From assembly GCA_903813345.2 (NCBI GenBank), contig CAIIXF020000012.1, positions 8,702,432-8,766,431 on the forward strand: a stretch of 64,000 nucleotides of DNA, given 5' to 3'. The position numbers and the translations under genes are program-made. This document shows positions 12,201 to 17,599 of this stretch, piece after piece; positions within the stretch are counted from its first letter, which is position 1; each line of letters starts with the position of its first letter. Under the pieces are notes generated by a model, which worked only from the letters and a program-made list of their open reading frames with translations, was not told the DNA's origin and ran no database searches. The DNA comes from Owenia fusiformis. Its lineage: Eukaryota > Annelida > Polychaeta > Sabellida > Oweniidae.

Positions 12201-15200
12201 ATTAATTACTTTTAAAGGCTGAAATTAAAATTAGAAACAAGGTTTTGGCTAAAATTAATAAATCTGAAGAAAAAATATTAAATTTCCTTCAAATTTCTTA
12301 AATATCAAATGATATGTAGGGTACGAAAAATGTCCCATCTAGTATTTTTAGCTTAAAAATGCGTAAACTTGAAATCCAGCCATCACGTGCACGCATTAAA
12401 ATAAAGAAATATATCAAAATAAAAACATTTTAGAAATAGGTTTTTAATATATTTTGATCGTGGAAAATTTCAAACATTTTCAAACATGATAACTTGTCAA
12501 ACGATGCGAAAGAAAAAGGTACAAAAATGTCCCATGTAGCTTTTTGACGTCTTTTCATTGAGAATTCTACAGAAAAGCGCAATTGTTCATCACTCGTGAC
12601 GTTACAAAGTATGCCCCAGTATTGAACTTCGGTTCACTGGATTATGACTATATTCTGACCGTGAAGACAGGTATGTTTTTTAGATCCATACATTATCTCA
12701 AAGAAAAGTATACGCAATGATATCAAAGTCAATTAGACTCGGAGCTATTTAGCCATTTAGCAATCAACCCATTTACACACGCATGCAATCAATTTTACAC
12801 AACGTTAATGCATTACTGTTCCTTATTTTGATGTATCAAATAGTTCTTGAAAGGAAAATCGAATTCCTCTAATGATTAGACTAGTATTTCCCCATTGAAA
12901 AATCTCTTACTTTTCATTGGTTTTAGCTCATTTTGGCCATCCAAATTCAGTATATTTAAAGTCCCCGGAAAAATGAATCCAGATTTCCTTTTAGGTAATA
13001 CAACATGCCTCAAGGCACATTCTAATTATGCATCCAGCAATATAATAAAAGGTTGCATTTTGGTGAAAATTAGGTCAACAATTTTTATTATATATGTGTT
13101 TTTTTGAGATAATGAATGGGTCTAAAAGATACATTTGACGTGTTCTTAATCGGAAAATATTCATAATTCGAATCCAGAAAAGGTTACTTCAAAAGATGAT
13201 GAACATCGCAAAACGATAAATGCCACCATTGGCCAATTATTTTAAAGACATCACACAGTTTCATATTCAGTTAAAATGTTCTGGCTGTCATCTTTGGTAT
13301 AATTCCATTTTCAGAGCTCAGTGAAGATGTCGCTCAAACGAGAGTTGAATATAAACAGACATATCACCTACAGTGTAAGGACAGATACTTCATCATGAAC
13401 CAAATGACTGCCACGATGAAGGAAAAAAGTCGTCACTTGAAGTGCTCGGAACGGAATCTATGCAACTTTAGTTCACCACAATCTTACTGTAGAAAATGGC
13501 AAACTGAGTTCACTGTTGGAGTAAGGGTAAGGGCTTTGATGTTGAAGTTTTCGATTCGTATTACAGATTGCATTTGCTGAATTTGATTTTGATGTTTTAG
13601 TAACTTTCGTTACTATTTTGAATATAACTAACAAGGCTGGGTGGTGACGTTTTTGCCACACCAATACCGTATATAACGAAAGTGCCTGATTTAATTTTAA
13701 AATTGGTTCCGAAACAACCAAGCAATACAGAAAATTCCAAAATTATTCCAGGTGACATACAGTGCAAAATACAGTGATATAGTGGAACCCGAGCTCAAGG
13801 AACTAGCAGAGGAGGTGACGAGCAAATTCAGTAATGGTTCCCTATTCCTATTCGCCCTCGGTCGACGTGTAAACCCAGGATCGATTGATTATACAGTCAA
13901 GCATGTCTGTAAAACAGGTCATGTGAAACAATACGCAGGCTACTATTGTGGTAAGAACAGAAAGAAACATCCTATTTTTTATTATGTCACCACCAGAAGT
14001 GGTGACATACTGTTAAAGTCTCCAACATTTTTATAGACGGTGTTCGGCGTCCAGCGGTCGACGTCTATAACAAAAGTAACAAGTGGCATGTGGTGACATT
14101 TTGTAAGTTAATGCCTTGTATCAATATCTTATAAGCCTTGTGTAATACCTAGCAGTTTCGTATTCCAAGTCATTTTACACCTTGTACAACTACAAAAGGT
14201 CCTACACTGCCCATCAAACGTTTGGCAACGGGAAGTCTTCTTTTTGATCGCATGTTAACAGAATAGTATAAATACATTGTTGAGTTGGCCGAGAGGGCTT
14301 GAGCGCCAGCACGTTCAGGCTAGGCGATTGGGTGCCGTAACCACGAGGTTGCGAGTTCGATACACATGTGCTCCTTGTGTTTATTCATTTGAGGATTTTC
14401 TACATAATCAAATAAATCCATGAATTGCAACTTAATGTAATTGAAACACACATGACTCAAACAAAACACGTCTTTATCATGCTATCTGATAAGAAATCAT
14501 AATTGCCAAATCTACGGAGGGGAGCATTGATGCTTTCTGATGATGCATCAAATATATTGCATCTTTTATTTTAAGTGCCGTGTTCAAAGGGCACCTACTA
14601 TGTAAGCCCTAGTAGAGGGGGACCAGCATGTTTCCTATGTGAGAGGAGTTTCTATCAATCACTGACTGGTTCCAACCAATGTATAAGATGCCCCTTTAAT
14701 GGCACTACCATAGGAATGGGAGCCACGGCAGAACATGAATGTGTTAATGGTTAGTAACTAGACTTTGCTCTTACGGTGAATATGGCTTCGAAAATTCAAA
14801 CTAGAATTTGATGATTGGGTCTTTTATTCTTGTACATTGACTATTCCTCTTCAAAAGTTGATGATTGATGAGTACTGTATGTTTGCTATCTTCAAACTTT
14901 GAAGGTTGAGTCTTGTATGTTTGCTATATCTTCAAACTTTGAAGGTTGAGTCTTGTATGTTTGCTATATCTTCAAACTTCGACGGTTGAGTCTTGTATGT
15001 TTGCTATATCAACAAACTTTGATGGTCGAGTCTTGTATGTTTGCTTTCTCTTCAAACGTTGACGATTGAGTCTTGTATGTTTGCTTTATACTCAGAATTT
15101 GATGGTTGAGTCTTGTATGTCTTGTATGTATACTATATCTTTAGAATTTAATGGTTGAGTCTTGTATGCATGATATTTACTATATCTTCAGAAGTTGATG

Positions 15201-16599
15201 GTTGAGTCTTGTACGTTTGCATATATACTCAGAATTTGATTGTTGAGTCTAGTATGTCTTGTATGACTCGTGTGTACTACATCTTCAGAATTTGATGATA
15301 GAGTCTTGTGTCTTTGCTATATCTTTAGAATTTGATTGATAATTGAGTTTTGTATAACTGCTATTTTCAGCAATGGTTGTTCCAATGGCAGTTAGCGTGA
15401 TGAGTAGCTCTTTGATTGCACTGTTCACTACAGCCGTGGGATTATCCCTGCTTTGTATGGCTGCTTTTACAACTGCGTGTGTAGTTCGTCAACGTAGGAG
15501 AAGGTAAAATTAATCAATTCTTGGACAAGAAAAGAATCATGGGACTCTCGAGGAAATTGGTTATCCATTTTATACAATGTGCCCATAAATGGACAGAATA
15601 CGTATAAATATTGAGCTTTATCCTATGCCAAGTAGAGTTTTAGGGAGATAAGTTGGTAAGATATATCCCGTATCCTGATTTTGAGGTTTCCATATCCAGA
15701 ACCTCCATATCTCCCGCCATATCTCCCGCTTCGGTGCATATCTTCCCGCTTCGGTGCGTATCTTCCCGCTTCTGGTAATTTCACTGAAAACTCTACTTGG
15801 TATAGGATAAAGCAGTTATGTACGGTCGGTTTGGATATGGGGTTCATCCCTCGTGAGATATGCAAATCTACCTTCGGTCCCTACGGTCCCTCAGGTAGAT
15901 ATGCATATCTCCCTCTGGATAAACCCCATATCCAAAACCTCCCAGTACATAACCCTTATTTATATAATAATATCAATATATTTATACTTATCAATTTCAC
16001 AATTTCATTTCATTTCATCTGGTAGTTAAATTACAAACCTTATTAGACTTCCCTTGAATTTTGTGTTTTAGATTTTACATCTTTGTGTATTTTTTATTTC
16101 ACCTATACGTATGGTAATGGTTCCAATAAATATCAACCCATTTTTAGTTCAACTATCATTATGGTATTTGTCCAAATGCATATGACCATTCCATTTAAGA
16201 TAGCATCTGAGATTAGCATAGTAAAGTGTTCTAGTGTTGGCAAAGTAAAGTGTCTAGTGTTGAGGTATCCCATTCCTGTCTTTCTTTTGACATTTAGATA
16301 TTTTCAAATTACATCAAACATATCGTATTTCCAGGAGGCGGAATAGGCGAGAGATGGAGGAGAGAGCATCACGTGGTTATTTCAGCAGGTCACGTGCAAA
16401 TTCGCGTCAGTTCACACCAACGCCGCTATTGGAGCGTTCAAATGACCCGCTCTTCAATCATGGCGCCCAAAACTCGCCATGGACTCCACGTTCCCGGCGA
16501 ATCGCCCATTATAGCACAGTGCCTAAATCGCCTATGAGACCTATGTTAGCATTTAGTAAAAGTGACGCAGAGTATCAGGAAGCCTTCACTGAGGTATAA
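83..16599 (+). CDS. SVEP1/polydom-like mosaic transmembrane protein gene (5'-partial, multi-exon)
   Basis: This entry spans the visible part of a multi-exon gene; the exons are listed separately. Joined, they read CCP, HYR, CCP, unnamed Cys-containing domain, GCC2/GCC3, EGF, EGF, TSP1, CCP, second unnamed domain, GCC2/GCC3, transmembrane helix, cytoplasmic tail. Almost every junction is phase 1, and each split codon rebuilds a sensible residue, which is strong evidence for one transcript. The order CCP-HYR-CCP-unique region-ephrin-receptor-like repeat-EGF matches the central part of the SVEP1/polydom family of adhesion and matrix proteins. SVEP1 itself is secreted, whereas this protein ends in a membrane anchor and a PDZ-type C-terminus. 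The 5' end, including any signal peptide or VWA domain, lies outside the window. Role inferred: cell-surface adhesion or recognition. The ligand is unknown. The least certain part is the exon set between 8,170 and 13,315. Confidence 0.75.
508..756 (+). CDS. Exon: HYR (hyalin repeat) domain
   Basis: Acceptor TTTCAG precedes 508 and the donor GTGAGT follows 756, phase 1-1. The 83-residue product begins with an ECPTNI motif, carries TLPKPLF and LTYDC, and ends with CTFTVTVT. These are the hallmark positions of HYR domains (immunoglobulin-like fold, adhesion; common in echinoderm hyalin, SVEP1 and complement-like mosaics). The split codon joins the preceding CCP exon (G+TA) and the following CCP exon (C+GT), keeping the frame open. 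Confidence 0.85.
1769..1963 (+). CDS. Exon: sushi/CCP domain 2
   Basis: Acceptor TTTATAG before 1769, donor GTATGC after 1963, phase 1-1. It encodes one CCP module: [10 protein letters not shown], then [23 protein letters not shown] and PNC. All four canonical cysteines and the tryptophan are present. It follows the HYR domain, as in SVEP1. Confidence 0.8.
2445..2590 (+). repeat. Three tandem copies of a 47-51 bp unit ending in a splice-acceptor-like sequence
   Basis: Three near-identical units lie at 2445-2491, 2492-2539 and 2540-2590. Each starts with CTTGATATTTTG and ends in GTTTGTTCAG, GTTTCTTCAG or GTTTGTTCTTCAG. The third copy is the acceptor of the next exon. The two upstream AGs would lead into a TAA stop if used. 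Confidence 0.85.
2591..3142 (+). CDS. Exon: unnamed domain, copy 1, SVEP1-type unique region
   Basis: A 552-nt exon (phase 1-1; acceptor TTCTTCAG, donor GTAAGC) with an uninterrupted frame of about 184 codons. It opens with [18 protein letters not shown], contains cysteines in NQCGLA, NACTNQ, LKCSVA and ITCQK, and ends with [15 protein letters not shown] do not recognise a named domain. It sits between a CCP exon and a GCC2/GCC3 exon, which is where SVEP1 has its unique region. The second half (ELRTDV to LKLEAMQ) looks amphipathic and charged. A related segment occurs again at 12,620-13,950, also directly before a GCC2/GCC3 exon. Confidence 0.7.
4219..4380 (+). CDS. Exon: ephrin-receptor-like cysteine-rich repeat (GCC2/GCC3), copy 1
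   Basis: Acceptor ATTCTTAG, donor GTAAAT, phase 1-1. The 54 codons read G-C-G-V-G-S-F-F, then [23 protein letters not shown] and SSSEC. The paired CxxCPxGTYQ and CxxCPxGT motifs are diagnostic of the GCC2/GCC3 (ephrin-receptor-like) repeat found in SVEP1 and SCUBE-type proteins. Its first split codon gives Val and joins the preceding domain without a gap. Confidence 0.8.
4626..4724 (+). CDS. Exon: calcium-binding EGF domain (first part)
   Basis: Acceptor TTCAG, donor GTAATT, phase 1-1. It begins E-I-D-E-C, the calcium-binding EGF signature, then CLNGGVC and [11 protein letters not shown]. The exon stops at the STG before the last cysteine. The next exon begins K-N-C and supplies it, so this EGF is split over two exons. 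Confidence 0.8.
4750..4800 (+). pseudogene. Degenerate duplicate of the EGF exon
   Basis: This intronic stretch closely resembles 4636-4685 of the functional EGF exon and shares TTTGAATGGTGGT and TATGC. The frame is broken by a TAG where the functional exon has TGT, there is no acceptor, and the similarity fades after about 50 bp. It looks like a decayed partial exon duplication. Confidence 0.6.
5007..5141 (+). CDS. Exon: EGF end plus second EGF domain
   Basis: Acceptor CAATAG, donor GTAAGC, phase 1-1. The product starts K-N-C-E-L, which closes the previous EGF, then [29 protein letters not shown]. All six EGF cysteines are present over the pair. The TSP1 exon follows. Confidence 0.8.
5435..5547. 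repeat. Hairpin/MITE-like inverted repeat
   Basis: Arms of about 39 bp with few mismatches begin with TTATGTCACTATCGTGGCA and are separated by about 35 bp. The upstream DNA (5265-5320) holds CCAAT-type boxes in both orientations around a TGACGTCA palindrome. No coding potential is seen. Confidence 0.6.
5723..5893 (+). CDS. Exon: thrombospondin type 1 repeat
   Basis: Acceptor TTTACAG, donor GTAATG, phase 1-1. The 57 codons contain the W-x-x-W-x-x-W ladder ([11 protein letters not shown]), then [12 protein letters not shown] and CKQQPC. This is a complete TSP1 module, a three-stranded fold that binds glycosaminoglycan or protein and is often C-mannosylated on the W ladder. Confidence 0.85.
6695..6702 (+). 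promoter_or_regulatory. TATA-box-like sequence inside the foldback element
   Basis: TATATAAA lies about 50 bp upstream of an ATG with a good start context (ACGATGG), in the non-repetitive centre of the foldback element. Confidence 0.35.
6750..6863 (+). CDS. Mini-ORF (37 codons) in the centre of the foldback element
   Basis: The ATG at 6750 has A at -3 and G at +4, and a TATA-like box lies about 50 bp upstream. The frame runs 37 codons to TAA, giving a very acidic peptide beginning [17 protein letters not shown]. It stops where the AAAGCGTAAC repeats resume, so it may be a truncated 5' end of a longer gene captured by the element, or a remnant of the element's own gene. I do not recognise the peptide. 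It is too short to be sure it is coding. Confidence 0.3.
   Translation: MAEQRDPEIPDGPDHDLSEEDMTFVARRDIACENFQA
7656..7720 (+). CDS. Exon: CCP domain 3, first half
   Basis: Acceptor TTTATAG, donor GTAAGT; starts in phase 1 and ends in phase 0. It encodes [15 protein letters not shown], the first half of a sushi module, and is completed by the exon at 8023. The split codon (G+AG) joins the TSP1 exon. Confidence 0.7.
7740..7880 (+). repeat. Dispersed GGCGTTCGGC...GTGACATTTTG repeat, copy E
   Basis: Contains GGTCGGCGCTCGGCGTCC, GTCTATAAC and TTGTGACATTTT, shared with copies at 13,976, 28,425, 28,813 and 42,298. It begins about 20-35 bp downstream of an exon donor. Confidence 0.6.
8023..8170 (+). 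CDS. Exon: CCP domain 3, second half
   Basis: Acceptor TTTTCAG, donor GTAGGT; phase 0 start, phase 1 end. It reads [15 protein letters not shown], then [11 protein letters not shown] and LPQC, completing the sushi module started at 7656. The next exon must start in phase 1. The best candidate is at 12,620, across the 4.3 kb inverted-repeat element. Confidence 0.7.
8300..12636. mobile_element. 4.3 kb element with perfect 27-bp terminal inverted repeats
   Basis: The left end (8300-8326) and right end (12610-12636) are perfect reverse complements, with the core GAACCGAAGTTCAATACTG. The terminal repeat itself contains a small TTGAAC/GTTCAA dyad. Inside are a 237-bp tandem array and AT-rich sequence with a repeated AAATGTCCCAT motif near the right end (about 12,330 and 12,520). 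No transposase-like frame is found. There is no clear target-site duplication. Probably a large non-autonomous DNA transposon inserted in the mosaic gene. Confidence 0.7.
8937..10640. repeat. Tandem array, about seven units of roughly 237 bp
   Basis: The start motif CATGTGTGCGTAAA (with variants) recurs at 9204, 9442, 9671, 9908, 10145, 10364 and 10611. The unit also contains GCATCACC, AGAATTATTTTTATAATTT and CATGAGAAAATGCAATTATA. The middle units are most alike and the edges diverge, as in a satellite homogenised at its centre. Frames of up to about 99 codons cross the units but show no protein character. Confidence 0.8.
12620..12670 (+). CDS. Tentative exon: start of unnamed domain copy 2
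   Basis: If the acceptor is the CCCCAG ending at 12619, the exon is 51 nt, phase 1-1, and reads [17 protein letters not shown] before donor GTATGT. Its phase fits the exons on both sides. The segment [17 protein letters not shown] lines up loosely with [16 protein letters not shown], the start of copy 1 at 2591. The acceptor and first codons lie inside the right terminal repeat of the 4.3 kb element. The polypyrimidine tract is poor, so the exon start is uncertain. Confidence 0.4.
13315..13520 (+). CDS. Exon: unnamed domain copy 2, middle part
   Basis: Acceptor CATTTTCAG. The donor is GTAAGG directly after 13520, or a second GTAAGG six bases later; both keep the frame. It reads [18 protein letters not shown], then [25 protein letters not shown] and TEFTVG, a Cys-containing segment without a named family. 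It resembles copy 1 in spacing of short Cys clusters and in position before a GCC2/GCC3 exon. Confidence 0.65.
13752..13950 (+). CDS. Exon: unnamed domain copy 2, last part
   Basis: Acceptor ATTATTCCAG, donor GTAAGA; phase 0 start, phase 1 end. It reads [18 protein letters not shown] through [18 protein letters not shown]. The G-Y-x-x-x-C end parallels [13 protein letters not shown] of copy 1, and a GCC2/GCC3 exon follows in the same phase. Confidence 0.7.
13976..14125 (+). repeat. Dispersed GGCGTTCGGC...GTGACATTTTG repeat, copy A
   Basis: Holds TATTATGTCACCACCAGAAG, GGTGTTCGGCGTCC and GTGGTGACATTTTG, ending near AATGCCTTGT. It starts about 26 bp after the donor of the preceding exon. Confidence 0.7.
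14279..14400 (+). mobile_element. tRNA-derived SINE (Leu/Ser-like head)
   Basis: A pol III A box (TGGCCGAGAGGGC, from 14286) and B box (GCGAGTTCGATAC, 14351-14363) are spaced as in a class II tRNA. The 3' flank does not close an acceptor stem, so this is a SINE-type derivative rather than a functional tRNA gene. It lies in the intron before the second GCC2/GCC3 exon. Confidence 0.6.
14576..14749 (+). CDS. Exon: ephrin-receptor-like repeat (GCC2/GCC3), copy 2
   Basis: Acceptor TTTTAAG, donor GTTAGT, phase 1-1. It reads [12 protein letters not shown], then [34 protein letters not shown] and EHEC. The CxxCPxGT-like pattern and the closing GAT-to-EC end match GCC2/GCC3 copy 1. It is the last extracellular module before the membrane. 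Confidence 0.75.
14855..15362. repeat. Minisatellite, about 11-12 units of 40-47 bp
   Basis: The unit carries GGTTGAGTCTTGTATGTTTG followed by CTATATCTTCA. Copies begin near 14905, 14945, 14984, 15026, 15066, 15107, 15154, 15202 and 15242, with degraded copies to about 15345. It ends directly before the membrane-span exon. Confidence 0.85.
15371..15503 (+). CDS. Exon: transmembrane segment
   Basis: Acceptor ATTTTCAG, donor GTAAAA; phase 1 start, phase 2 end. It encodes [14 protein letters not shown], then the hydrophobic run [19 protein letters not shown], then [11 protein letters not shown] hydrophobic stretch of about 25-30 residues followed by a basic cluster is a typical type I membrane anchor with a stop-transfer signal. 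The protein is therefore membrane-bound, unlike secreted SVEP1. Confidence 0.75.
15615..15813. repeat. Palindromic MITE-like element 1
   Basis: The ends GCTTTATCCTATGCCAAGT and its near-perfect complement (15787-15813) form a 27-bp stem around about 145 bp rich in CATATCTTCCCGC repeats. Confidence 0.65.
15815..15953. repeat. Palindromic MITE-like element 2, abutting element 1
   Basis: The ends GTTATGTAC and GTACATAAC begin a nearly full-length dyad (TTTGGATATGGGGTT near each end, GGTAGAT at the centre). It directly follows element 1 with one base between. Confidence 0.6.
16335..16599 (+). CDS. Last exon: cytoplasmic tail with C-terminal PDZ ligand
   Basis: Acceptor ATTTCCAG; the phase 2 junction gives Arg. 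The 88-residue tail is basic and Ser/Pro/Arg-rich ([35 protein letters not shown]) with several possible phosphorylation sites. It ends A-F-T-E-V before TAA. T-x-V at the C-terminus fits the class I PDZ ligand rule (S/T-x-hydrophobic). A partial copy of the exon end lies 158 bp downstream. Confidence 0.75.
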
Positions 16600-16723
16600 A
16601 AATGAAAGTACATTGTATATTTAAAAATATTCCAGACAAAACACGAACCACGATTGAAGACGGACATCCAATGTAATACCATGTAACATGCCGCTTATAA
16701 GAACTATTTTGGCATTAAGTTGT

Positions 16724-16765
16724 CGCAGGGTATCAGGAAGCCTTTACTGAGGTATAAAATTGAAA
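16724..16765 (+). repeat. Duplicate of the mosaic gene's last codons in its 3' flank
   Basis: GTATCAGGAAGCCTTTACTG followed by AGGTATAAA repeats the final codons and stop of the last exon with one or two changes. It sits about 158 bp downstream, so it would lie in the 3' UTR. Confidence 0.8.
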
Positions 16766-17199
16766 TGATGTCTCATTGATATATGGACTGCGAGATAGTT
16801 TCAACTTGCCATGTAACATGACAACAGTTTGGAAATTCTCTGATATACTCGTTTATGCTTAAAGGGTGACGCATATCGTTTAGCAAATCGAACGCTTTTT
16901 TCTGGTGTTGCTCACCGTTTAGTATAAAAGGCCCGATCCCGGAATTATACTCAAGGGTTCACAGGCTCGAGGTCGTTGTGTCAACACCTCTAACTGTTAT
17001 ATAGTATAAGTTTATTATAGATCGTCACATATTTATAAAAGGGTGATTTTTATTTTGACAAATCAATTCCACATTTATGGGTGAAGTTTCAGGAGCTTCT
17101 ATTTGTGTATAATAAGGAAAAATTGACATATTTTCCCCATAACGTAATAGCACACAGCTTGGCATATGAAATATCCTACAAATGAAACAAAGCAGTTCT

Positions 17200-17599
17200 A
17201 ATACAAGGATTTATATTGGCTGTTGTACATATTCTTTGAACGCAATCTCTCTATGGATAATGTTTTCAAAATCATTATAAACGGATTACTTTATCTCAAA
17301 GACAATTTCAATAAACTGGATTTTACAGAACTCCCCTTATTTCTTAAAAATGAACTGATCCAGTTCATTCACCTGGAGCCGCCATATTGTTTTTATACGG
17401 GATGCTTATCGGAACCCTTTAAAGAATTCACGTCGTAAGCAGATATTACCTTGCCTTACTCATTTCGCCACATATTGTTATTTTGTATCTATTGTATCTA
17501 ATGTATATATTGTAGTTTAATAATTTGTTTTTTGTATTAATTTGCTCTCCAAATTGGAGGAAATAAAGAACCATACCATACCATACCATACCATACCAT
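17200..17599 (+). mobile_element. Probable non-LTR retrotransposon 3' end with (ACCAT)6 tail
   Basis: A short stem CTCCAAATTGGAG is followed by AAATAAAG and six ACCAT units (17,570-17,599). A 3' hairpin with a microsatellite tail is typical of CR1/L2-like LINE ends. The frame at 17,223-17,438 (71 codons) could be decayed coding sequence, but no reverse-transcriptase motif is present. Confidence 0.4.

Noticed and set aside
14279-14380. Functional tRNA gene
   Set aside because: A and B boxes are present, but the acceptor stem does not pair and the 3' part runs into unrelated sequence. Called a SINE.
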